Positions 7,866-16,883 are shown, counted from the first letter of the stretch. The stretch is 30,196 nt of DNA from Beijerinckiaceae bacterium (GCA_947380915.1 CANCSY010000016.1:1-30196), one strand, 5' to 3'. Program-made: numbers and translations. Notes: a model not told the origin generated them from the letters alone.

Positions 7866-9499
7866 CGACGTCCCTTTCCTGCGATCAGCCCCTCGGGCCG
7901 CCATTGGATGAGTGCGATGATCATGAGGAGAGAAATGACCTTGGCGGCGACCGCGCCATAGAAGGGCTCGATGCCGACGTTGACGAGGCCTATGCCGATG
8001 GCGGCGACGGCGGCGCCGAACAGACTGGCGACGCCGCCGAGCACGACCACCATGAAGCTGTCGATGATGAAGCCGCTGCCCATCGTCGGATTGACGTTGT
8101 AGATGGGTGACAGGGCGAGGCCTGCGAGTCCGGCCAGGCCTGCGCCGAAGCCGAAGGCGAGCTGATCAACGCGACGCGTGGAGATGCCGATACAGCCGGC
8201 CATGCCGCGATTCTGCGTGACGGCCCTAATATAAAGACCAAGGTCAGTGAGGCGGAGCAAGGCCAGTGTTCCGATGAAGGCGCCGATTGCGACGACAATC
8301 GCACCGAGATGGTTCCAGGTGATGACAAAGTCCCCCAGGACGCGGATGCCTCCCGAGAGAAAGGCCGGTGTCGCGAACTGAAGGTTCTGCGTTCCGAAGG
8401 TTACCCGCACGAGATTGACCAGCAGAAGGCCGATCGCCCAGGTGGCGAGGAGCGTCATGAGCGGCCGCCTGTAGAGATGGCGGATGGCGACCGCCTCGAT
8501 CAGCATCCCGATGCCGGCTGTCACAATGAAGACGATCGGCAGCGCGATCACGGGATACCAGTCCAGCAGTCCCGGGGCCCAGGCGCGGGTTGCCTCCTGA
8601 ACGCAGAAGGTCGTGTACCCGCCAATCATGATGAATTCGCCCTGCGCCAGGTTGATGACGCCCATGAGGCCAAAGATGATCGCCAGTCCGACGGCGGTGA
8701 GGAACAGGACGCTGCCCGCGCTGATCCCGTTGTAAGCAAGCGAGAGGATGTCGCCGATCAGTACGGTCCGGCGTGATGCTGCGATCGCGCCATCAAGCGC
8801 AACGCGGACGGTTGCATCAGCGATGTAGGTCGGATCCGCCCGCAAGGCCGTCAGCTGTGTTATGGTGCGCGAGGTCGGGTCTGCGGCTACCGCCCCTATG
8901 GCGGCGATGCGCTTGGTCGGATCCCTCGACTGCAGCCCGCGCGTCTGAATCATCATATCAAGTGCATGACGAACCACGGCGGCTTGCTCGCCGTCGCGTG
9001 CAGCTTGCAAGATCTCTTCACTGATGGCGTCGCCGCGCTTCTCTATGCTCTTGATCGCCTCCAGACGCGCATTGGGCTCCGTGGTCGTGAACAAAGTTAT
9101 GGCAGCCGTGACCTGCTCAAGGAGGGCACGGCTGCGCAGACTGGGGAGCGGAGAGCTGACGTCGGTCGGGATTGTGGCCGGCGTCAGGGTTGTCGCACTT
9201 GATCCATCGGCAAAAAACGCGGTCCTGTCGCCGGCGCAGCGCAACGCCTTGGCGGCGAAAGCCGCGACAAGCCGCCCTGACCAGCTACGATCCTCGTCCG
9301 AAGCAGAAGTCAGGCCGGAGAGGATCACGTCAGCGGCCTTGGCCACGTCCTTGCCGCCCTCGCTGCAAAACATTGCAACAATAGCGGGCCGGTCATAACC
9401 GGCGACAGCCGACGAGGCGGTCATGCAGATGGCGAGGGCCACGGCCGACATCAGACGGATGCCGGCCGATGGCGTCCGCCGCATGAGCGGGACACGCAT
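7862..9499 (-). CDS. urtB: urea/short-chain amide ABC transporter permease UrtB
   Basis: This is a 545-residue LivH-type permease with the long N-terminal periplasmic extension that distinguishes UrtB from amino-acid permeases. A signal-like hydrophobic segment (about residues 14-34) is followed by about 220 residues of helical, HEAT-like sequence, then the membrane domain from about residue 250 (N-G-I-S-A-G-S-V-L-F-L-T-A-V-G-L). Conserved elements include N-L-A-Q-G-E-F-I-M-I-G-G-Y and A-V-T-Q-N-R-G-M-A-G-C-I-G-I, the EAA-like loop. The start at 9499 follows the urtA stop by six bases; an alternative ATG at 9484 exists and neither has a strong ribosome binding site, consistent with coupling to urtA. 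Confidence 0.92.
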   Translation of the reverse strand: MRVPLMRRTPSAGIRLMSAVALAICMTASSAVAGYDRPAIVAMFCSEGGKDVAKAADVILSGLTSASDEDRSWSGRLVAAFAAKALRCAGDRTAFFADGSSATTLTPATIPTDVSSPLPSLRSRALLEQVTAAITLFTTTEPNARLEAIKSIEKRGDAISEEILQAARDGEQAAVVRHALDMMIQTRGLQSRDPTKRIAAIGAVAADPTSRTITQLTALRADPTYIADATVRVALDGAIAASRRTVLIGDILSLAYNGISAGSVLFLTAVGLAIIFGLMGVINLAQGEFIMIGGYTTFCVQEATRAWAPGLLDWYPVIALPIVFIVTAGIGMLIEAVAIRHLYRRPLMTLLATWAIGLLLVNLVRVTFGTQNLQFATPAFLSGGIRVLGDFVITWNHLGAIVVAIGAFIGTLALLRLTDLGLYIRAVTQNRGMAGCIGISTRRVDQLAFGFGAGLAGLAGLALSPIYNVNPTMGSGFIIDSFMVVVLGGVASLFGAAVAAIGIGLVNVGIEPFYGAVAAKVISLLMIIALIQWRPEGLIAGKGRR

Positions 9500-9505
9500 T
9501 TCAGA

Positions 9506-10732
9506 TCACGTCGGGCTGAAGGGAATGGGCTTCGGCGTATCCTTCGACTGCCACAGGACGTCAAAGCCCTGCTTGTCGTTGACCGAGCCGATAAAGACAC
9601 CGCGGCTGACGTAATTGTTCTCCGCTGACAGCTTCAGCGTATAGCCCGAAGGATCATCGAAGCTGATGCCAGGGAAGGCGGCGCGCACGGCGGGCACATC
9701 GAAGGAGCCGGCCTTCTTGGCGGCAAGCGCCCACATATGGACGCTGTCATAGGTCGACACCATCGGATCGATGGCTACGTCGCCACTGAACGGCGCACCC
9801 GACTTCTTGACATAGGCCGCCCAGTTGGCAAGCCATGTCTTGTTGCGCTCGCCCGGCGCATTCTGCAGGTAAGCCCAGCAATTCAGGCTGCCGACGAGAC
9901 CGGACGTGTTGAGACCTTCGAGATCCGCCTCGACCATGTCGAGACCGAGAAGCGGAATATCGGTGGGCTTGACGCCCTGATTGACATATTCGCGCAGGAA
10001 ATCCGGGATCGAGTTGCCGACGACGGTGAGGACAATGATCGGCTGGCCGCCCGGCGCGCTGGCGAATGTGCGGATCTGATTGACGAGATTCTGGAAGTTG
10101 CTGAAGCCGACGGGGACATATTCCTCCTTCCAGGACGAGGCCGGTATGCCCTTGGAGGCCCAATAGGATTTCAGGATCTTGTTGATCGTGCGCGGCCAGA
10201 CATAGTCGCTCCCCAGCATGAAGAAGCGCTTGGCGTTGCCCCCTTCGGAGCCCATCAGATAGTCGACTGCCGGCAGCACCGAGCTGGACGGCGGCGAATT
10301 CATGTAGACGACATTTTTGGAGTTCTCTTCTCCCTCGAAATGGAGCGGGTAGAACAACAGACCATCGTTCTGCTCGACAACCGGAAGGACTGACTTGCGC
10401 GAGACGGACGTCCAGCAGCCCAGCAGAGCCGCGACCTTGGTCTCCTGCAGCAGTTGACGTCCCATCTGCGCATAGGTCGGCCAGTCGGACGCCGGATTGG
10501 TGGTCACGATTTCGACTTGCCGGCCCAGCACGCCGCCGGCTGCATTGAGCTCGTCCGCCGCCATCTTCGCCACATAATTGAGCCGTCCCTCAAGGTTGGC
10601 CATCGTGCCGGAGGAGGAGAAAAGGCATCCGAGCTTTACAGTGTCCGCCGCCCACCCTGGGCGGATTATGGCGGGCATGCTTAGTGCGGCCGCAGAGCTG
10701 GCGAGAACGGCTCGACGTGTCAATCTGGTCAT
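9506..10732 (-). CDS. urtA: urea/short-chain amide ABC transporter substrate-binding protein UrtA
   Basis: This 408-residue periplasmic binding protein captures the substrate for UrtBCDE. The N-terminus has a twin-arginine-type signal (T-R-R-A-V-L-A followed by a hydrophobic run and cleavage near W-A-A-D). The mature part begins V-K-L-G-C-L-F-S-S-S-G-T-M-A, then L-G-C-W-T-S-V-S-R-K-S-V-L-P-V-V-E, all typical of the UrtA/FmdD/AmiC branch of type I binding proteins. The ATG at 10732 follows GGAGATG; the frame is open further upstream to 10888 but that part lacks similarity. First gene of the operon. The nearby amidase-family genes suggest amides as well as or instead of urea; sequence alone cannot separate these. 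Confidence 0.92.
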   Translation of the reverse strand: MTRLTRRAVLASSAAALSMPAIIRPGWAADTVKLGCLFSSSGTMANLEGRLNYVAKMAADELNAAGGVLGRQVEIVTTNPASDWPTYAQMGRQLLQETKVAALLGCWTSVSRKSVLPVVEQNDGLLFYPLHFEGEENSKNVVYMNSPPSSSVLPAVDYLMGSEGGNAKRFFMLGSDYVWPRTINKILKSYWASKGIPASSWKEEYVPVGFSNFQNLVNQIRTFASAPGGQPIIVLTVVGNSIPDFLREYVNQGVKPTDIPLLGLDMVEADLEGLNTSGLVGSLNCWAYLQNAPGERNKTWLANWAAYVKKSGAPFSGDVAIDPMVSTYDSVHMWALAAKKAGSFDVPAVRAAFPGISFDDPSGYTLKLSAENNYVSRGVFIGSVNDKQGFDVLWQSKDTPKPIPFSPT

Positions 10733-11137
10733 GCGACATCTCCAAGTGAAATTTTGGGTCTGCGGAGCGCAGCCAATGTACAGCGAGCAACAGCAGCAAA
10801 TATACTGCCGCCCTGTGCTTGCTTTATACTGGCGAACGCACAGAATGATCTGATGAGCAATTTGAACATGGAGCGGTAATTTGCTCAAGTTTCAATATCA
10901 GGCAATGCGCTGTAATTGAATGCTCCGAATGCTCATGCGTTGAACAGTCGTGAATGATAATGTCAAAATTGACATTTGACGCAGTTCTCGGGGAGCGTCA
11001 CCGACTGTATCTTGTCGTGCCGGACGCGACGGGGGAGCGCACGATGCGCAAGCCATCTTCGTACGGACACCCGCAAACTTATATTGACGCCGTGCGCGCA
11101 AGCGCCGACTTTATGACGACGCGCGATTGGATATGCG
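10733..11137. promoter_or_regulatory. divergent promoter region between urtA and amidase paralog 3
   Basis: These 405 bp are shared by two divergent transcripts. They contain an inverted repeat AATGTCAA-AA-TTGACATT at 10959-10976 (8-bp arms, 2-bp spacer), whose right arm includes a TTGACA that could be a -35 box, so a bound regulator could occlude RNA polymerase. Nearer urtA, GAGCAA and TTGCTC (about 10855-10885) form a second, weaker inverted repeat. A short plus-strand open frame begins inside the first repeat and runs into the amidase start. No riboswitch was recognised here. Confidence 0.5.
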
Positions 11138-11154
11138 ATGACCCGACACCATGA
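10954..11154 (+). CDS. possible small ORF upstream of and overlapping amidase paralog 3
   Basis: This is a 66-codon frame (alternative ATG at 10960) that overlaps the next gene by 17 bases in another frame. It has no clear ribosome binding site and no recognised family. The predicted product is polar with no membrane span. The only points in favour are its position and the weak ribosome binding site of the following amidase-family gene, which would suit translational coupling. It may equally be chance; its start lies inside a probable operator. Confidence 0.25.
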   Translation: MIMSKLTFDAVLGERHRLYLVVPDATGERTMRKPSSYGHPQTYIDAVRASADFMTTRDWICDDPTP

Positions 11155-12076
11155 GCTTCCCGCCACGCCCGAGACCTTGGTCTGGGGCTTTTTTGACAGC
11201 GCCCTCCCGCCGGTTCTCAGAATCAGCTCCGGCGATACGGTGACGATCCACTCATTGCCGGCAGGCGGAATCGATTGCCTGCCGCCCGATCCACGCCGCG
11301 TTCCAGATGAATATCGCCGCGCAATCGTTGGCGTGCCACAAGGGCCTGGACCGCATTTCATAACTGGGCCCGTGTATGTGGCCGGAGCGAAAACCGGCGA
11401 TGTCCTTCAGATCGACATCCTCGACATGAAGCTGCGGTTTGATTGGGGCTTCGTTTCTATTCTGCCGCTCCTGGGAACGCTGCCGGATGAGTTTCAACAG
11501 TACGAAACGATCCATCCGGATATCGATATTGCGCGTGGCGTCGCCCGCATGCCTTGGGGCCTTGAAATTCCGCTTGATCCGTTTTTCGGCATTCTGGCCG
11601 TTGCGCCGCCACCCGCCTGGGGACGCTGCGGGTCCCCCGTGCCGCGCATCTTCGGCGGCAATATGGATAACAAGGAACTGAAGCCCGGTGCGACGCTGTT
11701 CCTTCCGATCTTCAACGACGGCGCGCTGTTCTTCGCCGGGGACGGCCACGCGGTGCAAGGCGATGGCGAAGTCTGCGTCACCGCGCTGGAAACCGCAGTG
11801 ACAGGGACTTTCCGGCTCACCGTCCGCCGGGACCTCGGCTATCTCTGGCCGTTCGCCGAGACGCCAACCTCTCTCATGTCCATTGGCCTCGACGAGAGCC
11901 TGGACAACGCCATGCGGCAGGCCGTGCGCGAGATGATCGCTCATGTTTGCGCGCGCACGAACCTGTCGCCAAATCAGGCCTATATGCTGTGCTCGCTGTC
12001 GGCGAACCTCCGCGTCACTCAAACTGTCGATGGGAACAAGGGGATCCACATGCTACTGGACAAGCGGTTTCTTTGA
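11138..12076 (+). CDS. acetamidase/formamidase family protein (FmdA/AmdA), paralog 3
   Basis: This 312-residue amidase-family protein is collinear with paralog 2 without gaps (about 66% identity by hand count). It has G-G-N-M-D-N-K-E at 173-180, G-D-G-H-A-V-Q-G-D-G-E at 201-211 and the shared W-G-F-V-S-I-L-P-L-L-G block. The ATG is chosen because the first residues match paralog 2 (M-x-x-H-H near the start); the ribosome binding site is weak. It is transcribed divergently from urtA, so the importer operon is bracketed by two related amidase-family genes, probably from an old duplication followed by divergence. Expected role: cytoplasmic hydrolysis of a short amide to ammonia and acid. The separate promoter suggests different expression or substrate from paralog 2. 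Confidence 0.9.
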   Translation: MTRHHELPATPETLVWGFFDSALPPVLRISSGDTVTIHSLPAGGIDCLPPDPRRVPDEYRRAIVGVPQGPGPHFITGPVYVAGAKTGDVLQIDILDMKLRFDWGFVSILPLLGTLPDEFQQYETIHPDIDIARGVARMPWGLEIPLDPFFGILAVAPPPAWGRCGSPVPRIFGGNMDNKELKPGATLFLPIFNDGALFFAGDGHAVQGDGEVCVTALETAVTGTFRLTVRRDLGYLWPFAETPTSLMSIGLDESLDNAMRQAVREMIAHVCARTNLSPNQAYMLCSLSANLRVTQTVDGNKGIHMLLDKRFL

Positions 12077-12192
12077 GTTCAAACTGTGCTCAGTAGTCAG
12101 CTTTTTAACGTGCCAGTGACGACTGACCGTTGCATTCCAAAGCTGCGACGGTCTTTTACATCCGCGGTCATCCAAATTTCCGGAGGGCTTGC

Positions 12193-12537
12193 ATGCGTAG
12201 ATCGAAGTTTACCGACGATGAAATCGCCATGTGGCTGCTTGATGCGGACCAAGGCATGCCGATCGAGGGCATCTGCCGATCGGCCAATATATCTATGCGT
12301 ACCTTTTATCGCTGGCGCGAGCGTTTCGGATCCCTTTCGCCGAAGGCAATTCGCCATATCCGCGAACTGGAAGAAGAAAACCGCGCTCTCAAACAGACAC
12401 TTAAGCTGACGAGCGCGAAGCCTTCAAGATCCTTCCGTGAGGCTACGCCAGGGTCTGTGGTCGGCAATGTTCCAACCTCGGTGCAGATGCCATCGACCCG
12501 CGTCGCGTCCACATACCGAATTTGCCGTTCCAGTTAG
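12193..12537 (+). pseudogene. truncated IS3-family transposase OrfA (helix-turn-helix part)
   Basis: From the ATG at 12193 (preceded by CGGAGGG), the first 73 residues match the OrfA layout of IS3-type elements: R-R-S-K-F-T-D-D-E-I, the helix-turn-helix G-I-C-R-S-A-N-I-S-M-R-T-F-Y-R-W-R-E-R-F-G, then the start of the leucine zipper R-E-L-E-E-E-N-R-A-L-K. At about 12411 similarity ends abruptly; the frame runs on with unrelated residues to a stop at 12537. No OrfB and no clear terminal repeats are visible. This is an insertion-sequence remnant between the guanidine operon and amidase paralog 3. Confidence 0.7.
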
Positions 12538-12659
12538 CCGGATTTCAATACGGTTGCCGGTATTAAAAGGTGCATATCGCACAGGCGCGCATCCAATCGC
12601 CGCGTAAGCTGAAGGCTTCGTGGTCCGTCGTCTCATCAGGCAAAGCTTTTCGTTTTGAC
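12412..12659. other. degraded sequence downstream of the carboxylase gene
   Basis: About 250 bp between the IS remnant and the carboxylase stop. Small minus-strand frames (for example 12424-12636) show no family I recognise. No allophanate hydrolase sequence is present and no clear terminator is seen. The junction probably reflects past insertion and deletion. Confidence 0.45.
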
Positions 12660-15600
12660 CTATCCTTCAATAATGACTACGGCGTCTCCCGCTCGAATGG
12701 TGCGGCCTTGCTGACAGCGAACGTCGACGACACGCCCTGGTCTGGAAGCGACTATTTCCATCTCCATCTTCATTGACTCCACAATGACCAAAGGCTGGCC
12801 AGTGGCGACTTCCGCTCCGGTCTCCACCAGTATCTTCCAGACGTTGCCGGTCATTTGAGCGAGGACAGGGAAGCACCCATCGGCGACCGCTTCCTCGTGT
12901 TTCTGAGGGACGCCGCCATCATCCGAGATAAAGGAATCAAGCCCCCGTGCTTTCCAGTCCGCGCGTTCCGTCTCAAAGGCCTCGGCCTGTGTTTTCTTGA
13001 AGGCGGCAATACTCTGCGCATTGTCAGCGAGGAATCCCGAATATTCCTTATAGGAGAATTCGGTCTCCTCGATCTCAATTGGATAGGCGCCATGGGGAAA
13101 TGCTTCGCGGGCTGCGGCGAGTTCTTCTTCGCTCACCGGGAAGAAGCGGATGCGGTCGAAGAAACGCAGGAGCCATGGATGTCCGGGGGTGAATTCCTTC
13201 GTGTTCCGCCAGGAATTCCACATCTGGATGGTCCGGCCGAACAATTGATAGCCCCCTGGACCTTCCATGCCATAGACGCACAGATAGGCGCCGCCGATGC
13301 CCACCGCATTCTCGGGTGTCCAGGTGCGCGCCGGATTGTATTTTGTTGTCACCAGGCGATGACGGGGATCGAGAGGCGTCGCCACCGGCGCACCAAGATA
13401 GACGTCGCCAAGGCCCAGCACGAGGTACTCCGCAGCGAAGATGATGTCGCGCACTGTCTCTTCTGATGACAGGCCGTTGATGCGGCGAATGAACTCAATG
13501 TTCGAAGGACACCATGGGGCGTCAGGACGCACGAGCTCCTGATATTTCCGCATGGCCAGTTGCACAGACGGGTCGTTCCACGAGAGAGGAAGATGCACAA
13601 TGCGCGAGGGCAGGATTGCGTCCTCGACTCCAGGAAGGCCAGGTTCGATCTCCGCCAGCACGTCCAGCAGGCGGGCGCCGGACAGGGCCGTGCTGTCGAA
13701 ATGGATTTGCAGAGACCGGATGCCCGGCGTCAGATCGATGATGCCCGGCATCTTCGCCTTGATCACGGCGTCCATCAGCAATTGCACGCGCAGGCGCAGC
13801 GCTATGTCGAGCGCCATGGGCCCATATTCGACGAGAAGATAATCATCGCCGGCCCGGCGATAGACGACAGGAATCTCCCCATCCCTTCGCAGCAGGACCG
13901 GGCTTTGGACAGAGCGGCCGGTTGCGATCCCGAGAGCGGGCATGGGGGATGTCGCATAGCCATCCTCTGGTACGAAACGAACGGCGTCGCCGGGGTGCAA
14001 TTGTCCCATTTTCCAAAGATCGTGTCGCGCTATCACCGCCGGGCAAACGAAGCCGCCCAGACTTGGCCCATCAGGGCCCAAGATGATAGGCATGTCGCCG
14101 GTGAAGTCGATGGCGCCGATGGCATAGGCGTTATCGTGAATGTTGGAGGGATGCAGACCCGCTTCCCCACCATCTTTTCGCGCCCAGCGCGGCTGCGGGC
14201 CGATGAGCCGCACGCCGGTGCGCGCGCTGTTGAAATGCACTTCGTAGCGCGATGTGAAGAGATCGCTGATATCCTGGGGATCGAAGAAGTCCGGGGCGCC
14301 ATGGGGCCCCGAGCGCACCGCTATGGTCCAGTCGCGCGTGAGTTCCGGTATCTCCGATCGTGCGGCGGCGCGCGCTGTTCCGATGCTTGCTTGCGCAAGC
14401 TTGATCGTATCGCCCGCGCGCAGGGCGCCAGTGGCGTGGCCGCCGAACTTGCCAAGTGTGAAGGTAGCGCTGGCGCCAAGGAACAGCGGGGCGTCGAAGC
14501 CGCCAGCAACCGCCAGATAAGCGCGCTGGCCTGCGCCCGTGATCTTCCCAAGCGTCAGGACTTGTCCCGCTTTGACAGGCACGGGCGTGAACCAGGGGAC
14601 AGGCGCACCCTCGAGGTTCGACTCCATTTGTGCGCCTGCCAGGGCAATCACGGCGTCGCAATGAAAGCGCAGGGTGGGGCCGGCCATGGTGCATTCAAGC
14701 GCTGTCGCGCCCTCGGCGTTGCCGACAAGGCTGTTCGCCAGTTTATGCGAGCGCTCGTCCATGGGGCCGGATGGCGGAACGCCGACGTTCCAAAGGCCGA
14801 TGCGGCCCGGCCAATCCTGCAGGCTGCTCTGGGCGCCGGGGGCAACAACCTCGATGGCGCGCGGCGTGAAGGCGAAATCCTTCAGAGTTGATGTCGCAAC
14901 CTCGCCTGCCGCGAAGGTGGGCGCATTCATGACGGCGCGGAGATAATCAAGGTTTGTCTCGATTCCATGAATGCGACTCTCGACGAGCGCAGAGCGCATT
15001 TTATCCAGGGCTTCCTCGCGTGTCGCTCCATGCACGATGAGCTTTGCGAGCATGGGGTCGTAATGGGGCGTCACCTCGCTGCCGGTTTCGATCCAGCCAT
15101 CAACCCGCGCGTCCGCAGGCCAGGCGACTTCGGTCAGCAAGCCGGTGGATGGACGAAAATTGGCTTGCGGGTTTTCCGCATAGATCCGCACTTCCATGGC
15201 TGCGCCCTGGGGTTCAAGCGAGTCCTGCGAGGAAGGCGTGAAACTGCCCGCCGCTTGACGGATCATCCATTCGACGAGGTCGACGCCATAGACAGCCTCC
15301 GTCACGGGATGCTCGACTTGCAGGCGCGTGTTGACCTCAAGGAATGAAAAATCCTCGCGCGCCACATCATAGATGAACTCGACGGTGCCGGCGGATTCAT
15401 AGGCGACGGCTTCCCCGAGCGCCTGGGCCGCAGCCTGAAGACGTTGGCGGGTTTGCGCGGAGATGTTAGGGGCAGGGGTTTCTTCAACCACTTTCTGGTT
15501 TCGGCGTTGCAAGGAGCAATCGCGTTCCCCCAGGGTCAGCACGCGCCCGTCCCCAAGCCCGAAGATCTGTACCTCGATATGTCGCGCGCGCGGAATGAAC

Positions 15601-16199
15601 CTTTCAAGGTAGACGCGGGAATCGCCGAAACTCGCGCCCGCCATGCGTTGCACGGCGTCGAATTTCGACACGAGTTCCGCCTCATCGTGACAGAGCTGCA
15701 TGCCTATGCCGCCACCGCCCGCAGTGCTCTTCAGCATCACGGGATATTCGATGCGCCGCGCCTCCCGCAGGGCGTCCTCAGCCGTGCTCAGAAGGTCACT
15801 GCCCGGCAGGAGCGGGACGCCGCAACGGGCCGCGATCTCGCGCGCCGTGTGTTTCAGGCCGAAGTCGCGCAGATGCGATGGCTTGGGTCCGATGAAGACG
15901 ACACCCTCCGCCGCAAGCCGCTCCGCGAAGCCTGCACTTTCCGAGAGGAAGCCATAGCCCGGATGCACAGCCTCAGCCCCCGTCGCCTTGCAGGCGGCGA
16001 TGATCGCTTCGATGTTGAGATAGCTCTCCGCGACCGATGCGGGTCCGATGCGAACAGCTTCGTCCGCATCAAGCGCCGGACGCGTAAATCGATCTGCGTC
16101 CGAATAGACGGCGACAGAGGCGATGCCCATGCGGCGCAGGGTCTTGATGACTCGAAGCGCGATTTCGCCTCGGTTGGCGACGAGAACTTTGCTGAACAT
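12660..16199 (-). CDS. guanidine carboxylase (urea carboxylase family), biotin-dependent
   Basis: This is a 1179-residue one-chain biotin carboxylase, the usual family length. Biotin carboxylase domain about 1-450: K-V-L-V-A-N-R-G-E-I-A near the N-terminus, ATP-grasp loop G-G-G-G-I-G-M-Q at 161-168, R-L-Q-V-E-H-P-V-T-E near 290. Carboxyltransferase region about 470-1040 of KipA/KipI type (S-L-Q-D-W-P-G-R, P-P-S-G-P-M-D, K-Y-N-P-A-R-T-W-T, G-G-Y-Q-L-F-G-R-T). Biotinyl domain at the C-terminus with E-S-M-K-M-E-M (biotin lysine about 1144). The ATG at 16199 overlaps the upstream stop (TGATG); a GTG three bases earlier is possible. Old annotations would say urea carboxylase. The guanidine-I riboswitch and two DUF1989 partners instead indicate ATP-dependent carboxylation of guanidine to carboxyguanidine. 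It ends the operon; no allophanate hydrolase follows. Confidence 0.9.
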   Translation of the reverse strand: MFSKVLVANRGEIALRVIKTLRRMGIASVAVYSDADRFTRPALDADEAVRIGPASVAESYLNIEAIIAACKATGAEAVHPGYGFLSESAGFAERLAAEGVVFIGPKPSHLRDFGLKHTAREIAARCGVPLLPGSDLLSTAEDALREARRIEYPVMLKSTAGGGGIGMQLCHDEAELVSKFDAVQRMAGASFGDSRVYLERFIPRARHIEVQIFGLGDGRVLTLGERDCSLQRRNQKVVEETPAPNISAQTRQRLQAAAQALGEAVAYESAGTVEFIYDVAREDFSFLEVNTRLQVEHPVTEAVYGVDLVEWMIRQAAGSFTPSSQDSLEPQGAAMEVRIYAENPQANFRPSTGLLTEVAWPADARVDGWIETGSEVTPHYDPMLAKLIVHGATREEALDKMRSALVESRIHGIETNLDYLRAVMNAPTFAAGEVATSTLKDFAFTPRAIEVVAPGAQSSLQDWPGRIGLWNVGVPPSGPMDERSHKLANSLVGNAEGATALECTMAGPTLRFHCDAVIALAGAQMESNLEGAPVPWFTPVPVKAGQVLTLGKITGAGQRAYLAVAGGFDAPLFLGASATFTLGKFGGHATGALRAGDTIKLAQASIGTARAAARSEIPELTRDWTIAVRSGPHGAPDFFDPQDISDLFTSRYEVHFNSARTGVRLIGPQPRWARKDGGEAGLHPSNIHDNAYAIGAIDFTGDMPIILGPDGPSLGGFVCPAVIARHDLWKMGQLHPGDAVRFVPEDGYATSPMPALGIATGRSVQSPVLLRRDGEIPVVYRRAGDDYLLVEYGPMALDIALRLRVQLLMDAVIKAKMPGIIDLTPGIRSLQIHFDSTALSGARLLDVLAEIEPGLPGVEDAILPSRIVHLPLSWNDPSVQLAMRKYQELVRPDAPWCPSNIEFIRRINGLSSEETVRDIIFAAEYLVLGLGDVYLGAPVATPLDPRHRLVTTKYNPARTWTPENAVGIGGAYLCVYGMEGPGGYQLFGRTIQMWNSWRNTKEFTPGHPWLLRFFDRIRFFPVSEEELAAAREAFPHGAYPIEIEETEFSYKEYSGFLADNAQSIAAFKKTQAEAFETERADWKARGLDSFISDDGGVPQKHEEAVADGCFPVLAQMTGNVWKILVETGAEVATGQPLVIVESMKMEMEIVASRPGRVVDVRCQQGRTIRAGDAVVIIEG

Positions 16200-16873
16200 C
16201 ACGCCACCGACGGATCAAAAACGAGAGCGCGCACCGGTGTAGGATTGAAGCCGTTGCAGGGATTGTTGATCTGCGGACAATTGGAGATCACCACGATGAT
16301 GTCCATCGCCGCCATAATGTCCACATGATCGCCAGGCGCGGAGACGCCATCGACAATGGCGAGTTTGCCATCTGGCTCGATGGGCACATTCATGAAGAAG
16401 TTGATGTTGGGCACGATGTCGCGCTTGTCCATCCCATGTTTCGCCACCTCGATGATGAAGTTCTCGCGGCAGGCGTGCATGTAGCGGGTATGATGGCCAA
16501 AGCGAACCGTATTGGCTTCGCAAGAACAGGCGCCCGCCGATGTGTCGTGGCGACCGCAGGAATCGCCAACCACTGTCGCCATCACCCGGCCTGTATTGGC
16601 GATGAGGCGCGTTCCGGTTGAAACATAGGGCGCGCTCTGATGCGCGATCGTGTCCTGCGCAGAATAGCGCTCGCTTGTGTCATCCACATTGTAGAACAGG
16701 GTGTCGACGGCCTGTTGCCCTTCGAGATCAATGATCCGCAGGATCTGACCCTTGCGCAGAACATGGGACCATGGCCGATTGGCGGGAATTGTGAAGTCAT
16801 GGATGGCTTGCGAGGGGTCAAGGACGGGTGCTGCGAAGAAGCGCGACACCACAGGCATGTCTGTCGTGGTCAT
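16199..16873 (-). CDS. carboxyguanidine deiminase subunit (DUF1989; urea amidolyase-associated protein 2)
   Basis: This is a 224-residue DUF1989 protein. Visible features: D-L-E-G-Q-Q-A-V-D-T-L-F-Y (49-61), D-D-T-S-E-R-Y-S-A-Q-D-T (64-75), the cysteine-rich stretch D-S-C-G-R-H-D-T-S-A-G-A-C-S-C-E (104-119), and N-C-P-Q-I-N-N-P-C near 198-206, likely metal and substrate ligands. The ATG at 16873 is preceded by GAGGAGAG; the frame continues upstream to 17059 but only as overlap with the previous gene. It lies 10 bp after the other DUF1989 gene and its stop overlaps the carboxylase start. Such pairs (CgdAB) deiminate carboxyguanidine to allophanate plus ammonia. I cannot say which of the two is CgdA and which CgdB, so no symbol is given. 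Confidence 0.87.
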   Translation of the reverse strand: MTTTDMPVVSRFFAAPVLDPSQAIHDFTIPANRPWSHVLRKGQILRIIDLEGQQAVDTLFYNVDDTSERYSAQDTIAHQSAPYVSTGTRLIANTGRVMATVVGDSCGRHDTSAGACSCEANTVRFGHHTRYMHACRENFIIEVAKHGMDKRDIVPNINFFMNVPIEPDGKLAIVDGVSAPGDHVDIMAAMDIIVVISNCPQINNPCNGFNPTPVRALVFDPSVA

Positions 16874-16883
16874 GGGGCTCTCC

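Noticed and set aside
13560..14891. 443-codon plus-strand open frame
   Set aside because: Antisense to the carboxylase gene, no motif, no ribosome binding site; same GC shadow effect.
12660..16199. Calling this enzyme simply urea carboxylase
   Set aside because: Family membership alone allows it, but the guanidine-I riboswitch and two DUF1989 partners point to guanidine; the family link is kept in the entry.
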